Assembly (NCBI RefSeq): GCF_945605565.1
Contig: NZ_OX216966.1
Coordinates: 919,001-983,000, forward strand
From: Paenibacillus dendritiformis
Lineage (GTDB): Bacteria; Bacillota; Bacilli; Paenibacillales; Paenibacillaceae
Direction: 5' to 3'
Length of the DNA: 64,000 nt
The notes under the pieces were generated by a model that was not told where the DNA came from, searched no databases, and saw only the letters and a list, made by a program, of their open reading frames with translations. Within the stretch, counting starts at the first letter, position 1. Every line of letters begins with the position of its first letter. Shown piece by piece: positions 1 through 8,702 of this stretch. A program made the translations under genes and the position numbers.

Positions 1-1049
1 TATGCCGCGATTCCCGCGGCAACCTGGCCAAAAATACGATTAATGTTGCCGGCGTATATATGTTGAATCATCCGATTTCCATATCCGAACTGTTTTAAGA
101 TGCCCATGTCTTTCTGCTGCACCTTTAAAAAGGAATGAAACGACAGCAGCACATGGGACGCGGTAATGATGAGAATAAGACTGGCCAGCGAGACGGACAA
201 CACAAGCGTATTGTTCATCGATTGGCTGAAATCGTCGAAAGCTTTGAACGTATAATTGGTATTATACCCCTTGTCGTTCACGAGCTCGGCAATCTTTTCG
301 ACTTGGGACAAATCCTCCACATAGATATACATCTTCCTCAGCGCTTGAATGCCGAAGGGATTGTCCTCGTCGTATTGCGTGACGAATTCGTCCCACGAGA
401 CGGAATACGCCGCCTCAATCATATCCTTGAACGTTGCGCTGCCGACGTACACGCTATCCAACTGTTCGTCATTATACAGGGAGAAGGGGTTGTTCTCGGC
501 TACCCCGGTGTTGTGCGTGACGGTATAATCCGCGAAGCGGCTGCTGCTCAGGCCGTCTTCATGAATGTCAATCACGGGAATCCTCAAGGTGGCCGCGGGC
601 CCCTTATCGGTCTGGCCGCAGGTTACCGCACGCTCCAGGCTGCAGTCTCCCAACAAGGCGGCGGCGTCCTCGTCCAGGCCGTAAATGAAGTGAGTATTTC
701 CCTCGCTGTCCTGAATGCCGAAATTAAACTGATATTCTTTGAACAGACGGTACTTCGTCCCGGACCCCAGCGAAGAAATGTGATCGCGCAAAACAGGTTC
801 ATCGGCAAATTGCAAGGGCACGGCGTGCATGGCGTTCCCTCTGGCCGAAGTAATCTCGATCGTATGCGTATTATGATTCGCAATAAAATCTTTTTCCACT
901 TGCAAGTACTGGTTAATGAAAAAGACAGACGCCGTTGATATTAACACGAGCGAGACGACAAAGAGTAAAATCGATATTTTCAGGTGCGAGCTGGATTTCT
1001 TCCGGATTAGACGAGAGATGTTTGCCGCTATTTGTTTATCGCTTTTCAT
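1..1049 (-). CDS. FtsX-type ABC transporter permease, partial (C-terminus beyond window)
   Basis: Open reading frame running off the left edge, starting at an ATG at 1049 (protein begins MKSDKQIAANISRLIRKK). A first membrane helix follows at about residues 22-45, then a long extracytoplasmic domain. A second helix region (around LVLSVSLASLILIITASHVLL) leads into a KDMGILKQFGYGN motif typical of MacB/FtsX permeases just before the window edge. The start overlaps the end of the ATPase gene by 14 nt, so the two are probably translationally coupled. By family knowledge, such permeases pair with small ATPases in peptide or bacteriocin export or immunity. The substrate is inferred only from the neighbours. 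The protein is incomplete here, so total length and helix count are unknown. Confidence 0.8.
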   Translation of the reverse strand, partial: MKSDKQIAANISRLIRKKSSSHLKISILLFVVSLVLISTASVFFINQYLQVEKDFIANHNTHTIEITSARGNAMHAVPLQFADEPVLRDHISSLGSGTKYRLFKEYQFNFGIQDSEGNTHFIYGLDEDAAALLGDCSLERAVTCGQTDKGPAATLRIPVIDIHEDGLSSSRFADYTVTHNTGVAENNPFSLYNDEQLDSVYVGSATFKDMIEAAYSVSWDEFVTQYDEDNPFGIQALRKMYIYVEDLSQVEKIAELVNDKGYNTNYTFKAFDDFSQSMNNTLVLSVSLASLILIITASHVLLSFHSFLKVQQKDMGILKQFGYGNRMIQHIYAGNINRIFGQVAAGIAA

Positions 1050-1653
1050 CATGCAATCTCCCATGCTCCAACGTTAGATTGATGCTGGCATCAATGAGCC
1101 GGTTGTTTTCATGACTGACGATGATGACTAATTTCTGATGAAACACTGACATGATCGCTTCATAAATCGTTTTTTTATTGTGCAGATCCAGCTTGGACGT
1201 CGGTTCATCCATCAAAATAATATCGGGATCCGAGATGAGGATGGAGGCCAACTGGACTCGTTGTTTTTCTCCGCCCGAGAGCATCGATATTTTCCGGTCC
1301 GCCAGATCGAGGATATTGAACTGGGCCAACGTGCTCTCGGCAAGCGGCGTGAAGCCTGCGTCATCGCGGTTGCGCGCCCTATACTTAATATACATATTCT
1401 CTCTTGCCGTCAGATTCGAGAACAGCATTTCATCCTGGAACAGATATTCGATTTTTGTATTCGGCTGCATTTCCAGCCTGCCGGCATCCGCTTCAATATA
1501 TCCCGCGATAATATTCAACAGGGTCGTCTTGCCGGAACCGCTCTCCCCTCTGATGATATAGATACGGCCAGCATGGAATTCGAAATCGATGGCGTCGAGC
1601 AGCAATTTGTCTCCGAACTGCTTGGATATGTTAATCAAACGCAGACTGCTCAT
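1036..1653 (-). CDS. Small ABC transporter ATP-binding protein (lactococcin-972-type group)
   Basis: 205 aa. Walker A is GESGSGKTT near residue 36, the signature is LSGGEKQR, and Walker B is DIILMDEPTSKLD, followed by the H-loop VSHEN, so a complete ATPase. It is short for an ABC ATPase, matching the length of the group found with lactococcin-972-like bacteriocins and with FtsX-type permeases. Its ATG overlaps the stop of the upstream lipoprotein gene by 4 nt, and its end overlaps the permease start. The three genes therefore form one operon reading leftwards. It likely powers the adjacent permease. Assignment to bacteriocin export or immunity is inference from size and context; a MacB-like role is the alternative. 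Confidence 0.8.
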   Translation of the reverse strand: MSSLRLINISKQFGDKLLLDAIDFEFHAGRIYIIRGESGSGKTTLLNIIAGYIEADAGRLEMQPNTKIEYLFQDEMLFSNLTARENMYIKYRARNRDDAGFTPLAESTLAQFNILDLADRKISMLSGGEKQRVQLASILISDPDIILMDEPTSKLDLHNKKTIYEAIMSVFHQKLVIIVSHENNRLIDASINLTLEHGRLHDEKR

Positions 1654-2591
1654 TGGTCCCCCCTCGGCTTCAATGGAATGTGACCGATATGGCCTTGGCC
1701 GTAGACCGTAATCTGATGGTCCTCAATCGCAAAATCAATGATGTTGCTTACGGTTCCAATCACTTGCTTGGTGGCGGTATCGATGGCGTCGAGGGCGAGG
1801 TTGGCATTGCTGTCAGGATAGATTTGAATCAGGATGCCGTTCCCGGAATCGAAATAGTTGAGGGGCTGCTTCACAAAACGTTCCTCGTCGTTGTAAATAT
1901 ATTGATGATCCGACACCAGCAGGCGGCCATTCAAGGCATATAATTCGCTTGCTTCCAGATTCTCTCCGACGAGCTGCGGCTTGCTTGACAAGTCAGTGAC
2001 GTCTAACGCATACAGGGAGTAAGCGTTGATGGCTTCCTCATAGGTGGTGTAGAACAGTTGCTGGCCGATGAGGACGCCCGAAGACACGAGCCCCGTTACA
2101 TTTGAAAAGTCGGACAGCGTATTGTCCGGGTTCAACTGCGCGATAGAGCGCTTCGATTCCATACCATCATTGTCATAATAGCTCCGAATGAATAGATGCT
2201 TCCCGCCGTCCGTCGCCAGAGGGAACACGGCTTCGTTTTTCTCGTCTGCGAGGCGATGGACCTCTGTGATCTCCTTCCGGTCGACCGATAGAATGGCAAA
2301 GCCGTTCGTGAGGCTGTTGCCGGCGGTAAAGTAACGGTTCTTCGCCTCATTGAACTCATACTGGATGTAATTGACGATATTGGACTGCTGTTCAACGGTT
2401 TGGGCATCTACATTATAGGATAATAATTTCTGGGAATAGCGGTTATACAGGTAGATGCAATTCTCCGTTGAACCGCACTCCGGCAGCGCGATCCTGGGTG
2501 GAGCGTCTGCTATCGTGCCGGGGCTGCTTTTGCCGCAGCCCGTGGCCAAGGAACAAAGAATGAACAGGAATGCGAGCGTGAACTTTTTCAT
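1650..2591 (-). CDS. Secreted lipoprotein of the ABC operon, possible beta-propeller
   Basis: 313 aa with a lipoprotein signal peptide: a charged start, a hydrophobic core and the lipobox LATGC with the lipidated Cys near residue 19. The mature part is rich in beta-prone segments, with recurring stretches such as YLYNRYSQ, AILSVDRKE and LYALDVTDLS, which resemble blades of a propeller, but I cannot prove the fold. It sits between the secreted-protein gene and the ABC ATPase and overlaps the ATPase by 4 nt. In lactococcin-972-like loci the genes next to the transporter encode membrane-linked immunity factors, so a binding or immunity role for the secreted neighbour is a reasonable guess. No enzyme motif was seen. 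Confidence 0.7.
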   Translation of the reverse strand: MKKFTLAFLFILCSLATGCGKSSPGTIADAPPRIALPECGSTENCIYLYNRYSQKLLSYNVDAQTVEQQSNIVNYIQYEFNEAKNRYFTAGNSLTNGFAILSVDRKEITEVHRLADEKNEAVFPLATDGGKHLFIRSYYDNDGMESKRSIAQLNPDNTLSDFSNVTGLVSSGVLIGQQLFYTTYEEAINAYSLYALDVTDLSSKPQLVGENLEASELYALNGRLLVSDHQYIYNDEERFVKQPLNYFDSGNGILIQIYPDSNANLALDAIDTATKQVIGTVSNIIDFAIEDHQITVYGQGHIGHIPLKPRGDQ

Positions 2592-2633
2592 TTCTCCCCC
2601 TCATCGCAATGGTTGCCGTCTATTGTGACAAAT

Positions 2634-2665
2634 AAAGAATCGACAGATGCGTCTGCCGATTCTTT
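2634..2665 (-). terminator. Hairpin between secreted-protein gene and lipoprotein gene
   Basis: A 14-bp stem with a single mismatch (AAAGAATCGACAGA pairing with TCTGCCGATTCTTT) and a 4-nt loop lies 24 nt after the stop of the secreted-protein gene. Read on the minus strand it ends in a short T-rich stretch. It could be a partial terminator that lets the first gene be expressed more strongly than the transporter genes. Confidence 0.55.
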
Positions 2666-2688
2666 ATTTAATTGGATACGTTCTTCAA

Positions 2689-3222
2689 TTATACGCCGGC
2701 GCTGATCTCGTATGTTTTCGGATCGCTTGAGAGCTTCACCTGTGCCTTGTTGGTCGTTACAATCGTTCCGCTCCGGTAGTCTTTCTTCGGTCCGATGACG
2801 ATGTTCGAGCGCCAATCCGAGGATTTGGAGCCGTTGGAGTTCTCCCAATATTTTTCCTTCGTAGATATCGACTGCCATGACGAGCTGCCGCCGGCGCTGG
2901 CTCCGTCAGCGGATACGCCCATGCTGATGGAGGCGGAACTTCTTAGTGACGCGGTGCTCTTCCAAGAGGCTCTTACTCTTTGCACTGTTTTGGAGCCGCT
3001 ATAGACCGCCGATACTTGCCAATCCCATTGATACGTGTTCCCGGAGGATGTCGGCGACGTACTTCTCCATACATTCGACGTTAATTTGCCTTGACCTCCC
3101 GGAATCGTTAACGGTTTGGACTGGGAATCAGCGAAGGATACCCCGGAAAATAAGGACAAGCTAAGAACAGGTACGGACAATAGTGCCAATAAGGATTTGT
3201 TTACTATCTTCTTAGTACGCAT
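2689..3222 (-). CDS. Secreted Trp/Ser-rich protein, candidate bacteriocin-like product
   Basis: 177 aa. The start at 3222 is chosen because a GGAGGT site lies about 10 nt upstream; the longer upstream reading adds an unlikely leader. Residues 1-31 form a clear Sec signal peptide ending GVSFA. The mature protein of about 146 aa has no cysteine, at least seven Trp, many Ser, and several short WxS-type motifs (WDWQ, SWKS, SWQS, DWRS), suggesting a beta-rich secreted domain. It is the first gene of a leftward cluster with a lipoprotein, a small ABC ATPase and an FtsX permease. It lacks the Gly/Trp/His pattern I associate with lactococcin 972 and is longer, so I do not assign it to that family. 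Function unknown. Confidence 0.7.
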   Translation of the reverse strand: MRTKKIVNKSLLALLSVPVLSLSLFSGVSFADSQSKPLTIPGGQGKLTSNVWRSTSPTSSGNTYQWDWQVSAVYSGSKTVQRVRASWKSTASLRSSASISMGVSADGASAGGSSSWQSISTKEKYWENSNGSKSSDWRSNIVIGPKKDYRSGTIVTTNKAQVKLSSDPKTYEISAGV

Positions 3223-3596
3223 CACCAATGAGACCTCCATGAATAAAGTGATATATTTGAAAGCTGGCCAGCTAATCAAATCATACCGAAGCATGGATCG
3301 AACCTAAGCGATGATGAGATGGAATCGCTGCTGAAGTTAGGCAAGGGAGCATCAGTATCGGTTTATGCCGCACACGGAGTATGTCAGAATCGGAGCGTAT
3401 GGAAGCTAAGACGCTTCCCCTATGTAATGTTTAAACTAGCGTCCATAAGAAATTGCTTATTATGCTGCGGCAAGACTGCATTCCGTCGTAATGGAACGCG
3501 GAATAAGAGTCCATTATGGGGAATTATTGGAAAACATGCACATCAATAACACTAGCATCAAACTCCACTTTTGTAAAGATTTATTTTTTGACGGCA
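3223..3596. other. Intergenic stretch without a supported gene
   Basis: About 375 nt between the divergently transcribed secreted-protein and AlkD-like genes. It must hold the promoter for the leftward operon. An open frame at 3319-3549 has no ribosome binding site and no recognisable content. I see no RNA gene or repeat here. Confidence 0.5.
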
Positions 3597-3605
3597 TGAT
3601 ATAAT
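3597..3605 (+). promoter_or_regulatory. Extended -10 promoter element for the AlkD-like gene
   Basis: TGATATAAT is a perfect extended -10 (TGnTATAAT) 36 nt before the ATG at 3642. No good -35 lies at the usual distance, which is acceptable for extended -10 promoters. Confidence 0.5.
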
Positions 3606-3641
3606 ACACCCATAATCATTCCGCTCAGAGAGGTGAAGCGC

Positions 3642-4349
3642 ATGACCGTAGAAGACATCATGAAGAAGCTGGAAGCGATGGGGTCGGAGCAGACGAAAAA
3701 AACGTTCCTCCGGCATGGGGCCCAGGAGCCGCTATTCGGCGTCAAGGTGGGGGACCTGAAGAAGCTGGTCAAAGATGTGAAGAAGGATCAAGCGCTCGCC
3801 CGAGCGTTGTACGAGACGGGCAACAGCGATGCGATGTATTTGGCCGGGCTGACGGTGAACCCGAAGACGATGGACAGGGAGACGCTGCAGGCTTGGGCGA
3901 AGCGGGCCAATTGGTATTTACTTGCGGAGTATACGGTAGCAGGCGTGGCGGCGGAGAGCCCGTATGCCCTTGAACTGGCCCGGGAATGGATGCAGTCCAG
4001 CGACGAGATGATCGCTGCTTGCGGCTGGAGCACGTACGCGAACTATATCTCGATTACGCAGGATGAAGACTTGGATCTGGAAGAGATCCGCCGGCTTCTG
4101 CAGCAGATTGCGGCAACGATTCATAGCGAGAAGAATCGGGTGCGCTATACGATGAACATGTTCGTGATCGTCATCGGATCTTATGTCCGGCCTCTGCACG
4201 AGGAGGCAGTCCAGGTGGCCGAGGCGATCGGGAAGGTCCAGGTTCATATGGGGCAGACCGCATGCAAGGTGCCGGATGCCGTGCCTTATATCGAGAAGAC
4301 GGTCGCCGCCGGCAAGCTGGGGACCCGGAAGAAGACTTGTATTTGTTAA
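3642..4349 (+). CDS. AlkD-like DNA alkylation repair protein (HEAT-like repeats)
   Basis: 235 aa. The ATG at 3642 follows AGAGAGGTG at good spacing; an in-frame GTG at 3633 lies inside that site and is unlikely. The sequence has the AlkD-family start (FLRHGAQEPLFGVKVGDLKKLVK), then repeated helical segments, WAKRANWYLLAEYTV, the AACGWSTYANY region and the VRYTMNMFVIVIGSYV segment. Family members are all-helical HEAT-like proteins of 220-240 aa that excise or bind alkylated bases in the cytoplasm. It heads a rightward group of small genes with tight spacing. Base-excision activity is known for some members only, so the substrate is inferred. Confidence 0.85.
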   Translation: MTVEDIMKKLEAMGSEQTKKTFLRHGAQEPLFGVKVGDLKKLVKDVKKDQALARALYETGNSDAMYLAGLTVNPKTMDRETLQAWAKRANWYLLAEYTVAGVAAESPYALELAREWMQSSDEMIAACGWSTYANYISITQDEDLDLEEIRRLLQQIAATIHSEKNRVRYTMNMFVIVIGSYVRPLHEEAVQVAEAIGKVQVHMGQTACKVPDAVPYIEKTVAAGKLGTRKKTCIC

Positions 4350-4361
4350 GGAGTGGACAGG

Positions 4362-4598
4362 ATGGAAGCGACCGCACAGCAAGTGGCGGAATGGATGGTA
4401 TCCGAGATTCAGGCGAAGGGAGTCGTCCATCAGAGCGATGTGATTGCGTATGTGCGCGCTCATTTCGGCGAAGCGTTCGTGTTCGTCAATGAGAGAGGCA
4501 ATGCGTCGCTGGACAAGGAAGTGAAGAAGGCATTCCGGAAGCTGCACCGCGGCCGGATTGCCTGGGATCGGGACGGCTTCTGCTGGGGGTGGACATAA
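4362..4598 (+). CDS. Small conserved cytoplasmic protein (DUF6953-like)
   Basis: 78 aa, starting at the ATG at 4362 behind AAGGAGTGG, 12 nt after the AlkD-like stop. It reads as one compact helical domain (VAEWMVSEIQAKG, HQSDVIAYVRAHFG) followed by a short basic segment ending RDGFCWGWT. The pattern of an early WM, a central FG-x-F-V and a terminal W resembles the DUF6953 family as I recall it, though this needs a profile search. It is co-transcribed with the RNase H-like gene that starts 2 nt downstream. No catalytic residues were recognised and the function is unknown. Confidence 0.65.
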   Translation: MEATAQQVAEWMVSEIQAKGVVHQSDVIAYVRAHFGEAFVFVNERGNASLDKEVKKAFRKLHRGRIAWDRDGFCWGWT

Positions 4599-4600
4599 TC

Positions 4601-5245
4601 GTGGCACAGGCAAAATATTACGTCGTATGGGCCGGTCATCGTCCAGGCATCTATGCAAGCTGGGCGGAATGCAAGGCGCAGACGGATAACTATAAAGATG
4701 CCAAGTACAAATCTTTTCCTTCCAAGGCCGCGGCGGAGCAGGCCTATCGGGACGGCTGGCAGAAGCATTGGGGCAAGAAGAAGGACGGGACAGGCTCGCC
4801 AGCCCGGGGAGGCGCGGCTTCCAGTGCCCCGCCGGCCGAGGTGGATTACGACAGCATCTCCGTCGATGTCGGCACGAGGGGCAATCCGGGGCCGGTGGAG
4901 TACCGGGGCGTGTCAACGCGGACGGGCGAGGTGTTGTTTGCCGTCGGTCCGATCCCGAACGGTACGAATAATCTGGGAGAGTTCCTGGCTATCGTCCACT
5001 CGCTGGCGTATTTGAAGCGGAAGGGCAGCAACCAGACGGTGTACAGCGACTCTCGAACCGCCATGAAATGGGTGCGGGAGAAGAAGGTGGCCACCACCCT
5101 GGAGCGCAACGAGTCTACGAAGGAGATCTGGAATCTCGTGGATCGGGCGCTTGGCTGGCTCCAGACGAACACCTATAACAACAAGGTGCTGAAATGGGAC
5201 ACGAAGGCATGGGGCGAGATTAAGGCCGATTACGGCCGGAAATAG
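4601..5245 (+). CDS. Viroplasmin-type N-terminus fused to an RNase H-like domain
   Basis: 214 aa from a GTG at 4601; a GGGGGTGG site lies about 9 nt upstream, which argues against the GTG at 4589. Residues 1-55 (YYVVWAGHRPGIYASWAECK...) match the RNase H1 N-terminal or viroplasmin domain that binds RNA-DNA hybrids. After a Gly/Ala/Pro linker the C-terminal half is RNase H-like, with candidate metal ligands Asp in SVDVGTRGNPGP, Glu in NNLGEFLA, Asp in VYSDSRT and a final Asp in IKADYGRK. It probably cleaves RNA in hybrids (primer or R-loop removal). It overlaps nothing and follows the small gene by 2 nt, so same operon. Confidence 0.85.
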   Translation: MAQAKYYVVWAGHRPGIYASWAECKAQTDNYKDAKYKSFPSKAAAEQAYRDGWQKHWGKKKDGTGSPARGGAASSAPPAEVDYDSISVDVGTRGNPGPVEYRGVSTRTGEVLFAVGPIPNGTNNLGEFLAIVHSLAYLKRKGSNQTVYSDSRTAMKWVREKKVATTLERNESTKEIWNLVDRALGWLQTNTYNNKVLKWDTKAWGEIKADYGRK

Positions 5246-5291
5246 GGAGAGCCGCCATGGCGGCAGAGTAATACGGGGGAGGAGTAAGCGA

Positions 5292-6572
5292 ATGAGCGAA
5301 CGCATTCCTTGCCGGACGGAAGGATGCTCGGCGACGATTCTGCCGGCGACGGCGGAGAAGACGGGCGGCATCTGCATGCCGTGCCACCAAGAGCTTCTCC
5401 GGCTTGAGCGCGAGGCGTATATCCGGGAGAACCGCAAGGATATTGACGTCTATGCAGGGATTACGGATCCGGTGGAAATATTGCGGCTGATGCATACGCC
5501 GCGGCCCTACAATCCATTGGAGCGGGTTCTTCCTTATGAGAAGAGCCGCGAGGAGATGTACGCCTCGCTGTCGAGCGGGGATATCGAGCGGCTGAAGGCG
5601 TATGCCGCTGCGTTGATCGAGGAGGATGAACTGGATACGGCGCAAGAGATTTTGACAGCGCTCGTCTGCTGGACGGAGGCGTCCATTGCGGACTGTCTCC
5701 CCTTGCTTATGCGCCGGCAGGAGTACCATCCGAGCATCCTCTATATGCATGCCTCCGCCGAGATTCGGGACGAGTTGATCCGTCAAGTGAATCTCGATGC
5801 GGAGAACCGCAACGCCATTCTTCTCGCTTTGGCCTGGATTGGCGACGACAAGGTTGTTGAGCTGTTCCGGGAATGGAAGGCTCACCCGCCGGAATGGGCG
5901 AAGGAGCTGTATATCGCGCCCGAAGCGTATGCACGGGAAGCGGGCTGGGAGCTGACGGCGGACGGTCAGCGGCGGAATTTGTACAATTCGGAGTGCTACC
6001 CGGTAGTATCGGGGATGCCGCCCGGGGAGGAAGGCGAAGCGGCGGCGATCCTGCAAAAAGCCGAGCAGCAGTGCCGGTGGTGCGGGAGCGAGTTGACCGT
6101 ATTGTTCGATCTGGATATGACCCACCCGCTGTTGCAAGGTTTTGGCCTCCCGTGGAACAGACTGCGTATCGCCACCTGCATCAGCTGCACCTGTTACGGC
6201 TATATTTATACTGATGTCGATGCTGAAGGGCAGGTTCAGTGGAGTCCATGGAACCGGGAGCCCGACTATTGGGTGGAGCCGGATGAAGAGAGCCCCTTCG
6301 CGGAGACCACTCATTCGCTCGGCCTGTCCGCTTCGAAGCGAAGCGCCTTCCATGCGGCGAGTTGGACGCTGGAGGCGGCCTCCTCCCAGCTCGGGGGACA
6401 TCCGACCTGGATCCAGGACGCCGACTACCCCGCCTGTCCAAGCTGCTCGGCCACGATGAAGTTCGTTGGGCAGCTGGACTGGGAAGACGTAGAGGAATAC
6501 GGGGAAGGAATCTATTACGCCTTCATCTGCCCGGATTGCCGCATCGCCGCCACGACTTATCAGCAGACATAA
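5292..6572 (+). CDS. Large zinc-ribbon-containing protein, DUF1963/YwqG-like C-terminus
   Basis: 426 aa with a GGGGGAGGAG site before the ATG. The N-terminus carries a CxxxxC plus CMPC pair (CRTEGC...GICMPCHQ), a small zinc-binding knuckle. The middle, about residues 60-220, is helical. The C-terminal half has further Cys pairs (CRWC, CISC) and ends with QLGGHPTWIQDADYPACPSC...CPDC. The GGxPxWIQ...FxGQ pattern is the one I associate with DUF1963/YwqG-type proteins. No catalytic motif was recognised; the multiple Cys pairs suggest structural zinc. It follows the RNase H gene by 46 nt and may share its transcript. Role unknown. Confidence 0.65.
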   Translation: MSERIPCRTEGCSATILPATAEKTGGICMPCHQELLRLEREAYIRENRKDIDVYAGITDPVEILRLMHTPRPYNPLERVLPYEKSREEMYASLSSGDIERLKAYAAALIEEDELDTAQEILTALVCWTEASIADCLPLLMRRQEYHPSILYMHASAEIRDELIRQVNLDAENRNAILLALAWIGDDKVVELFREWKAHPPEWAKELYIAPEAYAREAGWELTADGQRRNLYNSECYPVVSGMPPGEEGEAAAILQKAEQQCRWCGSELTVLFDLDMTHPLLQGFGLPWNRLRIATCISCTCYGYIYTDVDAEGQVQWSPWNREPDYWVEPDEESPFAETTHSLGLSASKRSAFHAASWTLEAASSQLGGHPTWIQDADYPACPSCSATMKFVGQLDWEDVEEYGEGIYYAFICPDCRIAATTYQQT

Positions 6573-6656
6573 GCTGCGGCGCCCCCGGAGTGGGCAGGCA
6601 CCACCCGCCTAATATAGGCATATGCTACCCCATAATCGAAGGTGGGGGGATTAGGA

Positions 6657-7148
6657 TTGGCTGAGAGTGAACGGAAGAAGCATCTGGCATGGCATGAGAC
6701 AATGGAAATGCACGAGTTGACGGCGTTCCAGGCAAACCATCTGATGGCGTTCAAAATGATGCTGGATGACGTCAAGGATGCGAAGCTGCGCGGATTATAT
6801 GAGGAAGCGATCTATGCAATGGAGAACAACTTGAAGGAGCTGCTTGGATATTACCCGATGGCCCCGGCATTTGTTCGTCATGTGGGGGACGGCGCGGATA
6901 TGACCGGGTTCTACGCCGGGCATCTGCTCGCCTTCTGCAAGACGACGGTCCGGAGCTACGCCATCGGCATTACCGAGACGTCGACTCCGTCGCTGCGTCA
7001 GACGCTGAAGAAGCAGCTCAATGCCGCGATCGACCTGCATGCGAAGGTGTTCCATTATATGCTGGATCGCGGATATTATCCTTCATACGACCTGCCGAAG
7101 CTGCTGGAGAACGATATGAAGAACGCCAACAAGGCATTGTCAATGTGA
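6657..7148 (+). CDS. CotF-like / DUF3231-type spore coat family protein
   Basis: 163 aa. I chose the TTG at 6657 because GGTGGGGGG lies just upstream; the in-frame GTG at 6642 is inside that site. The protein is all helical, with HETMEMHELTAFQANHLMAFKMML near the N-terminus, a Met- and Glu-rich four-helix-bundle character, GYYP twice (residues near 60 and 145) and LLENDMKNANKALSM at the end. CotF-family proteins of this size occur in spore coats and in ferritin-like bundles of Bacillales. The spore role is inferred from the family; there is no signal peptide. The gene stands alone with about 80 nt of GC-rich spacer upstream. Confidence 0.7.
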   Translation: MAESERKKHLAWHETMEMHELTAFQANHLMAFKMMLDDVKDAKLRGLYEEAIYAMENNLKELLGYYPMAPAFVRHVGDGADMTGFYAGHLLAFCKTTVRSYAIGITETSTPSLRQTLKKQLNAAIDLHAKVFHYMLDRGYYPSYDLPKLLENDMKNANKALSM

Positions 7149-7375
7149 ACAGGATAGACGCATTAAGGCTCTTAATCCTCTTGCCGGGGAAAGGGCCTTT
7201 CACTATTTAGCGGGACTTGCTTCGGAACGGTACCGTTGTTTGACCTGGAATTGGCCAGGCCCGTTCATCGCAAATCTTTACTGTGTTTTGTGACCATTGT
7301 TGCTCAAGATTCGGTGAAGAGATATTATTATAAATATGATTGTGGACATTCAATGTGGAAAGTGAGCGAGTACAG

Positions 7376-8089
7376 ATGGGGCGTAAATGGAATAACATTA
7401 AGGAAAAGAAAGCATCCAAGGATACTAACACGAGTCGTATATATGCCCGATTCGGCAGAGAGATTTATGTGGCTGCGAAGCAGGGGGAGCCGAATCCCGA
7501 ATCCAATCAAGCCTTGAAGTTTGTAATAGAGCGCGCCAAAACATACAATGTGCCGAAAGCAATCATTGATCGTGCGGTTGAGAAGGCCAAAGGCGGCTCG
7601 GATGAAAATTATGATGAGCTTCGCTACGAAGGCTTCGGTCCGAATGGGACCATGGTGATTGTGGATGCCTTGACCAACAACGTGAACCGGACAGCGTCCG
7701 AGGTGCGTGCCGCATTCAACAAAAACGGCGGCAGCCTGGGTGTTAGCGGATCGGTCAATTATATGTTCGATCAGACGGCCGTCATTGGCTTGGAAGGCAA
7801 GACCGCCGAGGAAGTGCTGGAGATTCTGATGAATGCGGATCTGGATGTCCGCGACATCCTCGAAGAGGACGAGACGGTCATCATCTATGCAGAGCCCGAT
7901 CAGTTCCATGCGGTCCAGAATGCGCTGCGCGAAGCGGGCACTGAAGAGTTTACTGTGGCGGAGCTGACGATGCTGCCTCAAACCTATGTGTCCCTTCCGG
8001 AAGACGTGCAGGGGCAATTTGACAAAATGATTGATGCGCTGGAAGATTTGGACGATGTGCAGCAGGTCTACCACAACGTCGATCAATAG
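7376..8089 (+). CDS. YebC/PmpR-family protein (YeeN-type)
   Basis: 237 aa from the ATG at 7376 ([20 protein letters not shown]), the usual YebC start region, with GGAAAGTGAG upstream. It carries the conserved core ([24 protein letters not shown]), the [14 protein letters not shown] motif, the [28 protein letters not shown] segment and the C-terminal acidic domain. Length is standard. Family members bind DNA or ribosome-associated RNA and act as transcriptional regulators or translation factors; the YeeN branch is common in Firmicutes as a second paralogue. Its direct target cannot be told from sequence. It stands as a single gene and is followed by a long hairpin. Confidence 0.9.
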   Translation: MGRKWNNIKEKKASKDTNTSRIYARFGREIYVAAKQGEPNPESNQALKFVIERAKTYNVPKAIIDRAVEKAKGGSDENYDELRYEGFGPNGTMVIVDALTNNVNRTASEVRAAFNKNGGSLGVSGSVNYMFDQTAVIGLEGKTAEEVLEILMNADLDVRDILEEDETVIIYAEPDQFHAVQNALREAGTEEFTVAELTMLPQTYVSLPEDVQGQFDKMIDALEDLDDVQQVYHNVDQ

Positions 8090-8155
8090 AAGCTTGCCGC
8101 TGAAGGCGCGCTGAATGAATTGCATCTCTTAGAGGACAAGCCCGCCATGGATGGG

Positions 8156-8530
8156 TCATGTCTGAAGTGCACCCCTTAGAATAGACATTGGAACCCCCTT
8201 AGGTATCCAATGAATTCTAGGTGGTGCATTTTTATTTGAGCGCTCAACGGAAGAAGTGAAGTTCGATGCCGCACCCCAATCGATATTGAAAAACAATCCT
8301 TCGGAGCTTCCTGTCGAGATCGCACGGACGTGGGTTCGCCCGTAGAGGTTATCGATAATGACTACTAATGCCACCCTGTTTTTGGAGCGGAAATAATAGT
8401 TTTCGTACCCTTGCGTACCGATGAATGTCCCCTTTTGCAGATCATGATATTCCTCATGAACCAGATTGGCATTTTGATTGTCCTTGACCAATTCCAGAGC
8501 CTTCCCGATCCGGTCGATAAGAAGGAACAC
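8156..8530 (-). pseudogene. Degraded DUF6054-like small gene
   Basis: Frame of 124 aa whose centre (LVHEEYHDLQKGTFIG, YFRSKNRVALVVIIDNLYG, ISTGSSEGLFFNIDWGAA) resembles the small DUF6054-type proteins as I recall them. The N-terminus is short and lacks the usual opening strand. The last 28 residues are encoded by the long hairpin at 8166-8237, which suggests that the natural stop was lost. No convincing ribosome binding site precedes its GTG. I call it decayed, but a short functional protein cannot be excluded. It faces the YebC gene tail to tail. Confidence 0.45.
8166..8237 (+). terminator. Long terminator-like hairpin, related to the one at 26457
   Basis: The arms AGTGCACC...TTAGAATAGACATTGG and CCAATGAATTCTAGGTGGTGCA pair imperfectly over more than 20 positions, followed by TTTTTATTT. 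It lies downstream of the YebC-family gene. Its sequence resembles the hairpin after the debranching-enzyme gene, sharing a CCCCTAGAAT-GACATGG core. Confidence 0.6.
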
Positions 8531-8702
8531 CGAAAACTCCGAGTGGTATGTTCAGTATATTATCGAGCAGCGGCGGAAGGCGGGGCTTCCGGAGCTCCAT
8601 GGAGTAGACGAGGCCAGGCCGTGAGGAAAGCGTTCCTGGTTCGGCCGGCTGGCTGTGACCCATCGCGAGCCGTCAAATGGCCGGATAATGCAGACACCAA
8701 AC

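Noticed and set aside
2689..3222. Classification of the secreted protein as a lactococcin-972 precursor.
   Set aside because: The length and the expected Gly/Trp/His pattern do not match; only the genetic context is similar.
3319..3549. A 76-codon frame in the intergenic region before the AlkD gene.
   Set aside because: No Shine-Dalgarno, no family, and composition like neighbouring non-coding DNA.
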